41,519 nt of DNA from Fen-1077 sp050014355. Its GTDB lineage: Bacteria > Chloroflexota > Dehalococcoidia > Dehalococcoidales > RBG-16-60-22. Both the position numbers and the translations under genes were made by a program. Location of the stretch: the NCBI GenBank assembly GCA_050014355.1, contig JBEKDL010000007.1, positions 1 to 41,519 of the forward strand, in the 5' to 3' direction. Shown piece by piece: positions 18,004 to 27,005 of the stretch (positions are counted from its first letter, which is position 1; every line of letters begins with the position of its first letter). The notes under the pieces were generated by a model. It did not search any database. It worked only from the letters and a program-made list of their open reading frames with translations, and was not told the DNA's origin.

Positions 18004-19833
18004 ATGAATAAAGTAAATACTCTGCAATTGCTCTCCGGCAATGAAGCCCTGGCCCTCGGCGCGTACCACGCCGGCGTGCAGGTGGCCGCCGCTTACCCCG
18101 GGACCCCTTCCACCGAGATACTGGAAAACCTGGCGCGCTTCAAGGACATCCACGCCGAGTGGTCCACCAACGAAAAGGTAGCCATGGAAGTAGCCATGGG
18201 CGCCGCTTACACGGGAGCCCGCGCCATGGTTTCGATGAAGCACGTGGGGCTGAACGTGGCCAGCGACCCTTTCATGGCGGCGGCGATAACGGGCGTCATC
18301 GGCGGGCTGGTAGTCATCACCGCCGACGACCCGCAGATACACAGCTCCCAGAACGAGCAGGACAACCGGCACTATGCCCGGCTGGCCAAGGTGCCGATGT
18401 TGGAGCCGAGCGACAGCCAGGAAGCCTACGATTTAATCGCGCAGGCCTTCGATATCAGCGAGCGGTTCGATACGCCGGTGCTGCTGCGCACGACCATGCG
18501 TATCGCACATTCAAAGTCGGTGGTGGATGTGAAACGCGCCCGCGAGGTAAAAAACGGGCAGCCGGCTTTCCATTTCAACCCGCAAAAGTATGTCATGCTG
18601 CCGGTCAACGCCCTGCCGCGGCACGCGCTGGTGGAACAGCGCCTGCTCAAGCTGGCCGAGTTCTCCGAGACATTCCCCCTGAATCAAATTACCTGGGGAA
18701 AGCGCGACCTGGGTATCGTGACCAGCGGCGTGGCCTTCCAGTACGCTCGGGAAGTCTTCCCGGACGCTTCGTTTCTTAAGCTCGGCATGACCTGGCCGCT
18801 GCCGGAAAAACTGATTAAAAAGTTCGCCGACGGGGTCAAGCGCCTCATCGTTATCGAAGAGCTCGACCCATTTTTACAGGAAAATATACAGTCGATGGGC
18901 ATCAAGGTCACCGGCAAAGAGTTCATCCCGCTGGTGGGCGAGCTCAATACGCGCATCGTCACCGAAAGCTGCTCTGGCGCCGGTCTGCTGCCGGAATCAG
19001 AGACGGCGAAGTCATTAGCACCGGCAGCCGGGCTGCCGCGCCGCCCGCCCCTGCTCTGCCCGGGCTGTCCGCATACCGGCATTTACTCGGTATTGAATAG
19101 CATCGGCCAGCGCTCGAAGCTGCTTGAATCGAAAGGACCGCAGGAACCGAAACTGATTATTACCGGCGATATCGGTTGCTATACGCTGGGCGCTTACCCG
19201 CCCCTTAACGTCCTGGACACCACCGCGTGCATGGGCGCGGGCATCGGGCAGGCGCTGGGCATGGAAAAAGCGGGCGTTAAGAGCAAAGTGGTGGCCGTTA
19301 TCGGCGACTCAACCTTCATGCATTCCGGCATTACGGGTCTCATCAACGCCGTCTATAATGACGGGCACATCACCATCCTGATTTTGGATAACCGTACCAC
19401 CGCCATGACGGGCCACCAGGAGCACCCAGGAACGGGCATCTCTGCCCAGGGCGAGCCAACATTTACCGTGGACATCGAGAGCCTGGTCAAAGGCATCGGG
19501 GTGAAAGACGTCAAAGTAATTGACGCTTTTAACATCAAGGCCCTACGGGCAGGCGTCCGGGATTCGTTAGAAAGACCGGAGGTCTCCGTCATTATCGTCC
19601 GCGGCGCCTGCGCGGTAAGGGTTAAAAAGAGAGCCAATCCCCGCGCCGTCGACATGGAAAAATGTACGCAATGCGGCACCTGCCTGCGCCTTGGCTGCGC
19701 GGCGATACAGACCAAAGATGAAAAGGTATTTATCGACGCGACGCTGTGCGCCGGGGACATTTGCACTATCTGCGAGCAGCTCTGCCCGAAAAAGGCTATT
19801 TCCGCACCGGTGAAGAATAAGGATTTAAAGTGA
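18004..19833 (+). CDS. iorA: Indolepyruvate:ferredoxin oxidoreductase, alpha subunit
   Basis: A 609-residue TPP- and iron-sulfur-dependent subunit oxidising aryl- or indolepyruvate to the acyl-CoA with reduction of ferredoxin. Order: pyrimidine-binding domain starting LLSGNEALALGAYHAGVQVAAAYPGTPSTEI; central transketolase-C-like region; TPP-binding domain with CPGCPHTG near 353, GDIGCYTLG near 388 and GDSTFMHSGITGLINAVYN near 430; and a C-terminal ferredoxin domain with two cysteine sets (C-x2-C-x2-C-x4-C and C-x4-C-x2-C-x3-C). Length is normal. The ATG lacks a strong ribosome binding site. iorB overlaps by four bases. Cytosolic IorAB is oxygen-sensitive and typical of anaerobes fermenting amino acids. 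Confidence 0.95.
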   Translation: MNKVNTLQLLSGNEALALGAYHAGVQVAAAYPGTPSTEILENLARFKDIHAEWSTNEKVAMEVAMGAAYTGARAMVSMKHVGLNVASDPFMAAAITGVIGGLVVITADDPQIHSSQNEQDNRHYARLAKVPMLEPSDSQEAYDLIAQAFDISERFDTPVLLRTTMRIAHSKSVVDVKRAREVKNGQPAFHFNPQKYVMLPVNALPRHALVEQRLLKLAEFSETFPLNQITWGKRDLGIVTSGVAFQYAREVFPDASFLKLGMTWPLPEKLIKKFADGVKRLIVIEELDPFLQENIQSMGIKVTGKEFIPLVGELNTRIVTESCSGAGLLPESETAKSLAPAAGLPRRPPLLCPGCPHTGIYSVLNSIGQRSKLLESKGPQEPKLIITGDIGCYTLGAYPPLNVLDTTACMGAGIGQALGMEKAGVKSKVVAVIGDSTFMHSGITGLINAVYNDGHITILILDNRTTAMTGHQEHPGTGISAQGEPTFTVDIESLVKGIGVKDVKVIDAFNIKALRAGVRDSLERPEVSVIIVRGACAVRVKKRANPRAVDMEKCTQCGTCLRLGCAAIQTKDEKVFIDATLCAGDICTICEQLCPKKAISAPVKNKDLK

Positions 19834-20435
19834 AAAAAATGGACTTGCTCGTGACCGGGGTGGGGGGACAGGGCGTCGTCCTCGCCAGCGACATCATCGC
19901 CGAGACGGCCATCGCCGCCGGTTACGACGTAAAAAAGACGGATACGCTGGGGATGGCCCAGCGCGGCGGCAGCGTCGTGAGCCACGTGCGCATGGGACCC
20001 AGAGTCTTCTCGCCGCTTATCCGGGAAGGCACGGCTGACCTAGTTCTCGCTTTCGAGATGCTGGAGGCCGCCCGGTGGGGCCATTACCTGCGGCCCGGCG
20101 GTATAGCCATTGTCAATATCTACCAGCAGCCGCCGCTTTCGGTCAGCCTGGGGCAGGAAAAGTACCCCACCAGGGATGAGATTGCCGCTACTTTAAAACG
20201 GCAGACCGACCAGATATACTTTGTGGAGGGCACCGGACAGGCCCAGAAGCTGGGCAACGTCAGGACGCTGAACCTGTTCATGCTGGGGTGCTTCGCGGCG
20301 TTCGCCCCGCTGAAAATAGATATCTGGAAAGAAAGCGTCGCCCGGTTCCTGCCGGAGAACCTCCGCGAAATCAACCTCACGGCATTTGAAACCGGGAGAA
20401 AGGAAATCGAGGGTGGCCGTATCAGAAAGAGTTAA
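19830..20435 (+). CDS. iorB: Indolepyruvate:ferredoxin oxidoreductase, beta subunit
   Basis: A 201-residue gamma-type 2-oxoacid oxidoreductase subunit that pairs with IorA. The N-terminal DLLVTGVGGQGVVLASDIIAE is the family start, and the conserved DTLGMAQRGGSVVSHVRMG follows near residue 38. The GTG start overlaps the iorA stop (GTGA); an ATG three codons later is an alternative. It is tightly coupled to iorA and itself overlaps the following aminotransferase start. Confidence 0.94.
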   Translation: MKKMDLLVTGVGGQGVVLASDIIAETAIAAGYDVKKTDTLGMAQRGGSVVSHVRMGPRVFSPLIREGTADLVLAFEMLEAARWGHYLRPGGIAIVNIYQQPPLSVSLGQEKYPTRDEIAATLKRQTDQIYFVEGTGQAQKLGNVRTLNLFMLGCFAAFAPLKIDIWKESVARFLPENLREINLTAFETGRKEIEGGRIRKS

Positions 20436-21603
20436 AAAAGGCATGGTGGTGGGGTCGTGGATAAGGCGGATGTTCGAAGAAGGCATCGCCATGAAAAAGC
20501 AGTTCGGCGAAGCGAACGTCTATGACCTTTCGCTCGGCAACCCTATCATGGAGCCGCCGCCAGAATTCAAACGAGAGATAAAGCGCCTGGCAGACCATCC
20601 TTTTAAGGGCATGCACGGCTACATGGTGAACGCCGGCTACCCGGAAACGCGCGCGGCCGTGGCGTCGCAGCTTACGAAAGAGACGGGCATCAAGCTGACC
20701 GAGGAGGACATCATCATGGCCGTGGGCGCGGCGGGCGCTATCAACGTGGCGCTCAAGACCATCCTCGACCCCGGCGACGAGGTCATCGTGTTCATCCCCT
20801 GGTTCGTCGACTACTTCAACTATATCGAAAACCATGACGGCGTGGTCAAACCGCTGCCTACGGATGATAATTTTATACCGCGCCTGGATGCATTCGAGGC
20901 TGGCATCGGCCCGCGCACGAAAGCGGTGCTGATTAACTCCCCCAACAACCCCACCGGCGTGGTCTACAGCGCCGAGACGATGCGCCGCATGGGGGAAATA
21001 CTGCGTAAAAAAGAGACCGAGTATGGGACGGAGATATTCATCGTCAGCGATGAGCCGTATAAAAAGATAATCTACGACGGCACGAAATATCCATCGCCGC
21101 TGAATTTCCACCGGCACAGTATTATCGCCACCTCGCATTCGAAAGACCTTTCCATCGCCGGCGAGCGCATCGGCTATGTCGCTCTGCACCCGGAAAGCTC
21201 GAACCACGACGATATGATTAAGGGCTTCGTCTTCTGTACGCGCGTGCTGGGGTTTATCAACGCGCCGGCTTTCATGCAGAACGTGGTGCGCCGTCTCCAG
21301 GACGTCACCATTCCCGTCAGTGAATACCAGCGGCACCGTGACTTTATCTACAATAACCTGGTCAGGATGGGCTACCAGGTCAATAAACCGGAGGGCGCGT
21401 TTTACATTTTCCCGAAAAGCCCCATCCCGGACGATGTTGCCTTCGTGCACGAGTTACAGCGCGAGCACCATGTGCTGACGGTCCCCGGCGTGGCCTTCGG
21501 CGTACACGGGTATTTCCGCCTGGTCTATTGCACCGACGACCGTACGCTGGAAGCCTCTATGCCCGGCCTGGAAGCCCTGGCGAAGAAGTACAAGCTGAAA
21601 TAG
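20413..21603 (+). CDS. PLP-dependent class I/II aminotransferase
   Basis: A 396-residue fold-type I aminotransferase. NSPNNPTGVVY near 177 binds the cofactor, VSDEPYKKIIYDG near 220 provides the PLP-stacking and pyridine-nitrogen contacts, and SHSKDLSIAGERIGYV carries the PLP Schiff-base lysine near 241. The GTG at 20413 is chosen because AGGAAA precedes it and the protein then begins VAVSERVKKG, matching a natural family start; it overlaps iorB by 23 bases. Its place behind iorAB suggests that it makes the 2-oxo acids IorAB oxidises, probably from aromatic amino acids (inference). Confidence 0.9.
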   Translation: MAVSERVKKGMVVGSWIRRMFEEGIAMKKQFGEANVYDLSLGNPIMEPPPEFKREIKRLADHPFKGMHGYMVNAGYPETRAAVASQLTKETGIKLTEEDIIMAVGAAGAINVALKTILDPGDEVIVFIPWFVDYFNYIENHDGVVKPLPTDDNFIPRLDAFEAGIGPRTKAVLINSPNNPTGVVYSAETMRRMGEILRKKETEYGTEIFIVSDEPYKKIIYDGTKYPSPLNFHRHSIIATSHSKDLSIAGERIGYVALHPESSNHDDMIKGFVFCTRVLGFINAPAFMQNVVRRLQDVTIPVSEYQRHRDFIYNNLVRMGYQVNKPEGAFYIFPKSPIPDDVAFVHELQREHHVLTVPGVAFGVHGYFRLVYCTDDRTLEASMPGLEALAKKYKLK

Positions 21604-21628
21604 TTTTCAACAGATCTAAAGGAGTTTC

Positions 21629-21659
21629 AAGAGGGGGCTACGGTCCCCTCTTCCTTTTT
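21629..21659 (+). terminator. Intrinsic terminator after the iorAB-aminotransferase operon
   Basis: An 8-bp perfect stem, AAGAGGGG (21629-21636) with CCCCTCTT (21645-21652), closes an 8-nt loop and is followed by CC and five Ts. It sits 26 bp after the aminotransferase stop. Confidence 0.75.
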
Positions 21660-21674
21660 CCCCTCTTCAAATAG

Positions 21675-21683
21675 TGCTATACT
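21675..21683 (+). promoter_or_regulatory. Extended -10 promoter for the DinB-like gene
   Basis: TGCTATACT is an extended -10 with one mismatch in the hexamer; no convincing -35 is seen. Initiation near 21690 would leave a leader of about 18 nt. Confidence 0.4.
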
Positions 21684-21707
21684 ACCCTAAACACACACGT
21701 CGAGGGG

Positions 21708-22166
21708 GTGTTTAGGGAACGCCAATTTGTTACAGAAAATAAAGGAGAACGTGAAAGACTTAAAAAACTGGTCAATGAAATGACCGATAAGGAATTAAAG
21801 CTCATTATCTATAAAGAAGGCTGGACGATAGCCGTCGCCCTGGCGCACCTGGCTTTCTGGGATCAGTACGCACTGGCCTTGTTAAAAAGGTGGAAAAAAG
21901 AAGGGGTCTATCCGTCACACCGCGAGTGGGATAATATAAATGATGCTTTGGTACCGCTGGCTTTATCTATACCGCCTAGAGTCGCAGCAGCGCTGGCGGT
22001 CTCTTCAGCGGAAGCTGTTGACCGCGAAATAGAAAACTCTACCCCCGAGTTCATTAAAGCTGTTGAGGCGCTCAATGAGCCGTTTCGGTTAAACCGGACG
22101 TTCAATCGCAAAACACACCTAGATGAAATAGATGCTTTTCTGAAAACGAAACACGGCACAAAATAG
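21708..22166 (+). CDS. DinB-like four-helix-bundle protein
   Basis: A 152-residue protein resembling the DinB/maleylpyruvate-isomerase N-terminal superfamily. The signature GWTIAVALAHLAFWDQYAL near residue 38 carries the first putative metal histidine in AHLAFWD, and the C-terminal THLDEIDAF supplies the usual late histidine. DinB-fold proteins are metal-binding, often thiol-transferase-like, and stress-associated, but the specific reaction cannot be assigned. The GTG start is uncertain: the purine-rich GAGGGG abuts it, and the next in-frame ATG would remove conserved N-terminal helix. It stands alone between the iorAB terminator and the nuo promoter. Confidence 0.65.
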   Translation: MFRERQFVTENKGERERLKKLVNEMTDKELKLIIYKEGWTIAVALAHLAFWDQYALALLKRWKKEGVYPSHREWDNINDALVPLALSIPPRVAAALAVSSAEAVDREIENSTPEFIKAVEALNEPFRLNRTFNRKTHLDEIDAFLKTKHGTK

Positions 22167-22195
22167 TCTCAACCACATTGCCAGGCCACAGGTGT

Positions 22196-22225
22196 TTGCA
22201 TTAATAAAAAAATTTGTGGTATACT
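22196..22225 (+). promoter_or_regulatory. Candidate nuo operon promoter
   Basis: TATACT (22220-22225) is a good -10; 18 bp upstream TTGCAT (22196-22201) is a weak -35. The implied leader of about 86 nt contains short complementary pieces (TGCGCC with GGCGCA) and has no recognised riboswitch. Confidence 0.45.
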
Positions 22226-22317
22226 TTCGCAGTGCGCCTAAGCTCGATGTATCAAAGTATATAGTACTCCCGGGCGCATAAACAGTAACTAAGCTTTCGA
22301 GGTAGTCAGGGGAATAC

Positions 22318-22689
22318 TTGCTAGCTACTTATGGATTAATCGGCCTGTTTTTTGTCGTTGTCCTGCTATTTGCCCTGACGATGGTCGTTATCCCTATCGT
22401 TCTCCGGTTCATGAGAATCGTTCCGGCTAAACCCAACCCCGTCAAGAGCTCTATCTTCGAATGCGGCGTGGAGACCATCGGCAAGACGTGGGTGCAGTTC
22501 AATTTCCGCTACTACTTTTACGCGCTCGTCTTCCTGGCGCTGGATGTCCTGGTTGTTTTCCTCTACCCGTGGGCGGTACAGCTCCGGGAACTCGGGCTGA
22601 CCAGCCTGGTCGTGGTGCTCATTCTTGTATTCATTGTTCTCATCGGCTATGTCTACGCCTGGAAAAAGAAGGTCCTGGAATGGAAATAG
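22318..22689 (+). CDS. nuoA: Complex I subunit A
   Basis: A 123-residue membrane subunit with three predicted transmembrane helices. The conserved loop SSIFECGVETIG near residue 42 contains the acidic/cysteine segment of the quinone-site region, and NFRYYFYALVFLALDVLVVFLYPW is the second helix signature. Start is TTG at 22318 behind AGGGGAA. It is the first gene of an operon encoding the membrane arm and connecting module of an NADH:quinone oxidoreductase-like complex. nuoB begins inside its last codons. Confidence 0.93.
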   Translation: MLATYGLIGLFFVVVLLFALTMVVIPIVLRFMRIVPAKPNPVKSSIFECGVETIGKTWVQFNFRYYFYALVFLALDVLVVFLYPWAVQLRELGLTSLVVVLILVFIVLIGYVYAWKKKVLEWK

Positions 22690-23309
22690 GCCCGGAAGGC
22701 AAACAGATTTACCCGGCTGAAGAAATTGATAGGCACGAAGGCCAGATAATCGAAGAGGTCAAAGCGGCCAGCATCGAAAGCATCCCCGACCCCGATGCCT
22801 GGCTCGAAGAACCACAGCGTAATATCCTGCTGACCTCCGTGGACGCTATCATCAACTGGGCGCGCCGCTCTTCCCTCTGGCCGGCAGCCTGTTTCCCCGC
22901 CTGCTGCGCCGCCGAAATTATGGCCATCGAGGGGCCGCGCTTTGACTTATCGCGCTTCGGCATGGAAATCCTGCGGGCGTCACCCCGCCAGGCCGACCTC
23001 ATGATTACCGCCGGCACGCTCACCTGGAAGATGGCCCCTGCCGTGAGACGCATCTATAACCAGATGCCCGAGCCGAAGTGGGTCATCGCCATGGGCGCCT
23101 GCGGCATCAGCGGCGGTATTTTCCGCTCGTCATATAATGTCGTGCCGGGCTACAACAAGATTGTCCCGGTGGATGTGTACGTGCCCGGTTGCCCTCCCCG
23201 CCCCGAAGCCCTGATTTACGGCATCCAGCTCCTGCAAAAGAAGATAGCCAAAGCGCACGCCGTACCTGACCTGCCTAAATTTAAGATGCCGAAAATACCC
23301 AGACTATAG
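22680..23309 (+). CDS. nuoB: Complex I subunit B (N2 cluster)
   Basis: A 209-residue peripheral subunit carrying the terminal [4Fe-4S] cluster N2 that passes electrons to quinone. Ligand cysteines are recognisable in FPACCAAEIM (adjacent pair), GACGISGG and VPGCPPRPE. The frame is open further upstream inside nuoA; the ATG at 22680 gives a 10-base overlap with nuoA. It has an acidic N-terminal extension of about 45 residues before the conserved NILLTSVDAIINWAR start. Confidence 0.94.
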   Translation: MEIGPEGKQIYPAEEIDRHEGQIIEEVKAASIESIPDPDAWLEEPQRNILLTSVDAIINWARRSSLWPAACFPACCAAEIMAIEGPRFDLSRFGMEILRASPRQADLMITAGTLTWKMAPAVRRIYNQMPEPKWVIAMGACGISGGIFRSSYNVVPGYNKIVPVDVYVPGCPPRPEALIYGIQLLQKKIAKAHAVPDLPKFKMPKIPRL

Positions 23310-23331
23310 AAGAGAAGAAAGGTAGCTATTC

Positions 23332-23775
23332 ATGACCGTAGCCCTCTCCTCCAGAGAGATAGTCAGCCAGCTCGGCGGCAAATTCCCGGGCGCCGTCGCG
23401 GAAGCCGGGAAAGACAGCGTCCTGGTTAAAGGCGATGCCCTGACGCAGGTGGCCCGTTATTTAAAAGAGACGGACGGACTGAAGTTTGAATACCTGAACT
23501 ATATCACCGCTGTTGATTATTACAGCTACTTCGAGGTTGTGTACCAGCTTACCTCCCTTGACCACAACCGCTCCGTGATATTGAAGACCCGCTGCTACGG
23601 GCGCGCTAACCCCTCCCTGCCCTCGCTAACCGGACTGTGGCAGGGAGCAGACTTCCAGGAGCGTGAAATCTACGACCTCATGGGTATCAAGTTCGAAGGA
23701 CACCCGAACCTCAAGCGTATCTTCCTCTGGGAGGGGTTCGAGGGGTATCCCTTGCGAAAGGACTGGAACCGGTGA
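23332..23775 (+). CDS. nuoC: Complex I subunit C
   Basis: A 147-residue 30-kDa-type subunit of the connecting module. The closing motif GADFQEREIYDLMGIKFEGHPNLKRIFLWE followed by GYPLRKDW is the family signature. GAAAGG precedes the ATG. It is a separate gene, not fused to nuoD, and nuoD starts within its stop codon (GTGA overlap of four bases). Confidence 0.93.
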   Translation: MTVALSSREIVSQLGGKFPGAVAEAGKDSVLVKGDALTQVARYLKETDGLKFEYLNYITAVDYYSYFEVVYQLTSLDHNRSVILKTRCYGRANPSLPSLTGLWQGADFQEREIYDLMGIKFEGHPNLKRIFLWEGFEGYPLRKDWNR

Positions 23776-24893
23776 CGACCGAGCAGTTGATGACGCTCAA
23801 GACCGAGCCGTTTGTCGTTAATATCGGGCCGATGCACCCGAGCACCCACGGCGTTTACCGTATGAGGGTGACGCTGGACGGCGAGGTCGTCCTCGACATC
23901 GAGCCGGTCTTCGGCTACCTCCACCGCGGTATCGAAAAGCTGGCCGAGGAACGCACTTATACCGGTTTTATCCCGCTCACCGACCGCCTGGACTATATGT
24001 CCGCCATGAGTAATAACCTCGGCTACTGCCTGGCCGTAGAGAAACTGGCCGGTATCAAGGTGCCGGAACGGGCGGAGTATCTGCGGGTTATCATCGCCGA
24101 ATTACAGCGTATTGCCAACCACTGCATCGCCGTCGGCGCTATGTTAAACGATGCCGGCGCGTTCTTCACGCCTTTCCTCTACCTCTTCCGGGAAAGGGAG
24201 AAAATATACGACCTGTTTGAAATGCTGTGCGGACAGCGGCTCACCTATAACTACATGAGAATCGGCGGCGTCGGCCAGGATATCCCCGCCGAGTTTTTAC
24301 CGGCGTTGGCGAAATTCATTCAAAAGATACGTCGTTTCATTAGCGAATACGAATTTTTCCTCAAGCAGAATGAAATTCTGCTCGCCCGCGCTAAAGGCGT
24401 CGGCGTCCTGCCTAAGGAGCTGGCAATAAACTGCGGCATCAGCGGCCCGGTAGCCCGCGCCAGCGGCATCAAGTGGGACCTGCGTAAGGCCGACCCGTAC
24501 TCCATTTACGACCGCTTCGAGTTCGATATCCCCACCGGCGAGAACGGCGATTGCTATGACCGCTACCGCGTCCGGATTGAAGAGATGACGCAAAGTTTGC
24601 GCATCATCGAGCAGGCATCCAAACAAATACCCGGCGGTCCGATTAGGGCCGATGTGCCCCACCTTATCCGCCCCCCCGCGGGTGAGGTCTACGCCCACAT
24701 CGAGGCACCCAAGGGCGAGCTCGGTTTTTACATCGTCTCGGACAACTCCATCGCGCCTTACCGCTGTCACGTGCGCCCCACCAGCCTGATTAACCTGGCG
24801 GCGCTGCGCCAGATGGTCAGGGGCTGGAAGGTGGCCGACCTTATTATCATCTTCGGCAGCATCGATATTACCATGGGAGAGGTCGATAGATAG
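23772..24893 (+). CDS. nuoD: Complex I subunit D (quinone site)
   Basis: A 373-residue 49-kDa-type subunit that with NuoB forms the quinone pocket; homologous to the NiFe-hydrogenase large subunit. NIGPMHPSTHGVYRM near residue 16 holds the conserved loop with the quinone-contacting histidine, followed by YLHRGIEKLAEERTY. The C-terminus VADLIIIFGSIDITMGEVDR is canonical, so it lacks the hydrogenase NiFe cysteines. GTG start overlaps nuoC. Length is slightly below the usual 390-420 because of a short N-terminus. Confidence 0.95.
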   Translation: MTTEQLMTLKTEPFVVNIGPMHPSTHGVYRMRVTLDGEVVLDIEPVFGYLHRGIEKLAEERTYTGFIPLTDRLDYMSAMSNNLGYCLAVEKLAGIKVPERAEYLRVIIAELQRIANHCIAVGAMLNDAGAFFTPFLYLFREREKIYDLFEMLCGQRLTYNYMRIGGVGQDIPAEFLPALAKFIQKIRRFISEYEFFLKQNEILLARAKGVGVLPKELAINCGISGPVARASGIKWDLRKADPYSIYDRFEFDIPTGENGDCYDRYRVRIEEMTQSLRIIEQASKQIPGGPIRADVPHLIRPPAGEVYAHIEAPKGELGFYIVSDNSIAPYRCHVRPTSLINLAALRQMVRGWKVADLIIIFGSIDITMGEVDR

Positions 24894-26017
24894 TGGCAAT
24901 CGTTGATTTAACGTTTAACAGCCGGTTGCCCATGCAGGTAGTCCCGCCGGACTGGCCGGGCAACAACTACTGGTGGCACTGGCTGTTCTTTACCGTCGTG
25001 CTCATCGCCTTCGTGCTGATGATGGTGATGGGCGCCATCTACATCGAGCGCCGTGGCCTGGGCCGGATGCAGTCGCGCCTTGGCCCCAACCGCACCGGGC
25101 CTTTCGGCCTGCTACAGCCAGTAGCGGACGCCGTCAAGGTGCTGCTCAAGGAGAACATCGTCCCGGACAGCGCGGACAAGGTCGTCCACTGGCTGGCTCC
25201 GGTTGTCGCCTTCGCCCCAGTGGTAATGATTTTCGCGGTGGTACCTTTCCAGAACGGGGCACTCCTGGCCGACCTGAATATCGGCATACTGTATATCGTT
25301 GCGATTAGCTCCGTCAGCACGGTGGGCGTGTTCATGGCCGGGTGGAGCTCCGGCAACAAGTATTCTCTGCTGGGCGCCATGCGCAACATGGCCGCCGTGG
25401 TCAGCTACGAGCTGCCGCTGGTTCTGTCTATCGTCGGCGTGGTGCTGGCGGCGGGTTCTCTGTCACTCAACCAGATAGTTTTAACCCAGAACATCCCCTT
25501 TATCCTCTTGCAGCCACTGGGCTTTTTGATTTTCTTCGCGGCGGCCTGCGCCGAGATTAACCGTAGCCCCTTCGACCTTATGGAGGCCGACTCCGAAATC
25601 GTGGCCGGCTTCCATACGGAGTACTCGGGCATGAAGTTCGCCATGTTCTATTTAGTGGAATACGCCGAGGCCATCGCCATGTCTGCCATTATCACGACGC
25701 TGTTCCTCGGCGGCTGGAGGGGACCGTGGCTGCCGCCCTGGCTGTGGTTCATCATCAAGACGCTTATCGTTTTCTTTGTGATGGTGTGGACAAGGACGAC
25801 GCTGCCGCGCGTACGCATCGACCAGCTCATGGCGCTGGCCTGGAAGTTCCTCCTGCCGCTGGCGCTGATAAACCTGTTTATTACCGCCATACAGGTGCTG
25901 GTGTGGCCGCAGGCGCTGCCGTGGCTGGCCGTTATTATCAATATTGCCGTCATGTTCGTACTCGTCATTATATGGTCGAGACTGTTTAGATTAGGATGGG
26001 GCCGAGTTGAAGTTTGA
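24893..26017 (+). CDS. nuoH: Complex I subunit H
   Basis: A 374-residue membrane subunit with about eight helices. The quinone-channel signature ERRGLGRMQSRLGPNRTGPFGLLQPVADAVKVLLKE near residue 52 and the block EINRSPFDLMEADSEIVAGFHTEYSGMKFAMF near 222 are complete. The GTG overlaps the nuoD TAG by one base. It links the quinone chamber to the proton-pumping antiporter-like arm. Confidence 0.96.
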   Translation: MAIVDLTFNSRLPMQVVPPDWPGNNYWWHWLFFTVVLIAFVLMMVMGAIYIERRGLGRMQSRLGPNRTGPFGLLQPVADAVKVLLKENIVPDSADKVVHWLAPVVAFAPVVMIFAVVPFQNGALLADLNIGILYIVAISSVSTVGVFMAGWSSGNKYSLLGAMRNMAAVVSYELPLVLSIVGVVLAAGSLSLNQIVLTQNIPFILLQPLGFLIFFAAACAEINRSPFDLMEADSEIVAGFHTEYSGMKFAMFYLVEYAEAIAMSAIITTLFLGGWRGPWLPPWLWFIIKTLIVFFVMVWTRTTLPRVRIDQLMALAWKFLLPLALINLFITAIQVLVWPQALPWLAVIINIAVMFVLVIIWSRLFRLGWGRVEV

Positions 26018-26513
26018 ACGTTTTGGCGCGGGCATAATCAAGGGCATGACGGTGACTATCCGGCACCTGCTACGCCACCCCACCGTCAACCAGTACCCGG
26101 AGCAGAGGCTGAATGTTTCGCGCCGGATACGGGGCAACGAGCTCGTGTGGAGCCGCGCGCGGTGCACCGGCTGCGCCACGTGCGCCAAGGCATGCCCGCA
26201 GGGCGCCATCGAGCTGGTGACCGCCGCCAACCCGGCGAACAATAAATACGAGGTGGAGACCTACCGCGTGGACACCGGCTACTGCATCCAGTGCGGGCTA
26301 TGTGTCGAGGCGTGCCCTTTCGACGCGCTTTTCATGGGTTACTCTTACGAGCGCGCCAAATATAAGCGCGGCGAGGTTATCCAGACCAACGACGAGCTGC
26401 TGGAATCGGCGGAGAGGCCTGCCAGCGGCTATTACCACCCGGAAATCGCGGAGAAACTCCCGGCGCAGACCCTGCTGGTGGAACGCATCACGGAAAAGAG
26501 GCAAAAGAAGTAA
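26007..26513 (+). CDS. nuoI: Complex I subunit I (two [4Fe-4S] ferredoxin)
   Basis: A 168-residue iron-sulfur subunit. Two complete motifs, CTGCATCAKACP near residue 53 and CIQCGLCVEACP near 93, bind the two [4Fe-4S] clusters that feed NuoB. TTG start with GGCCGAG upstream, overlapping nuoH by 11 bases. Because nuoE, nuoF and nuoG are absent, NuoI may be the docking surface for a ferredoxin or another donor (inference from other 11-subunit complexes). Confidence 0.95.
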   Translation: MKFERFGAGIIKGMTVTIRHLLRHPTVNQYPEQRLNVSRRIRGNELVWSRARCTGCATCAKACPQGAIELVTAANPANNKYEVETYRVDTGYCIQCGLCVEACPFDALFMGYSYERAKYKRGEVIQTNDELLESAERPASGYYHPEIAEKLPAQTLLVERITEKRQKK

Positions 26514-27001
26514 TGGGACTGGCGGCGACATTCTGGATAATGGCGGTGGTCATCGTGGTGGCCGCGCTGGGCGTAGTGTTCCAGCGTAATGTTTTCCGCG
26601 CGGCCCTGACGCTGATTCTCTGTTTTATCGCCGTGGCCGGGCTTTACATCACCTTGAGCGCCGACTTTCTCGCGGCGGTCCAGATACTGGTATACGTCGG
26701 GGCGATATCCGTTCTGATTATCCTGGCCGTGATGATGACCCGGGAAGTGCAGCGCGGTAACTCGCCGAACAAAATGGAAATACCTGCTGCGATAGTCGCA
26801 GCGGTTTTGTTAGGAATCCTGGTCTACACGGTGGCCAACACGAATTGGAAAATCGCGACGGCGGCGCCGCTTTCCCCCACCACCGTGCCCCTGGCCACCA
26901 GGCTTTTCAGCGAGAACGGCTATATCCTGCCGGTGGAAATCGGGGCGGTGCTATTGCTGGCGGCTATCATCGGCGCCATCGTTATCACGAGGGAGAAATA
27001 G
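26513..27001 (+). CDS. nuoJ: Complex I subunit J
   Basis: A 162-residue membrane subunit with five predicted helices. The third-helix signature AAVQILVYVGAISVLIILAVMM near residue 53 contains the pi-bulge region. The ATG overlaps the nuoI stop by one base. Spacing to nuoK is four bases. Confidence 0.93.
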   Translation: MGLAATFWIMAVVIVVAALGVVFQRNVFRAALTLILCFIAVAGLYITLSADFLAAVQILVYVGAISVLIILAVMMTREVQRGNSPNKMEIPAAIVAAVLLGILVYTVANTNWKIATAAPLSPTTVPLATRLFSENGYILPVEIGAVLLLAAIIGAIVITREK

Positions 27002-27005
27002 CAAA

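Noticed and set aside
20422..21450. Long open frame on the minus strand opposite the aminotransferase
   Set aside because: Antisense shadow: rich in H, V, D and R with no domain, while the plus strand has complete PLP motifs.
22226..22317. Riboswitch or tRNA in the nuo leader
   Set aside because: Only short complementary pieces (TGCGCC/GGCGCA) are present; no cloverleaf, CCA end or known aptamer core.
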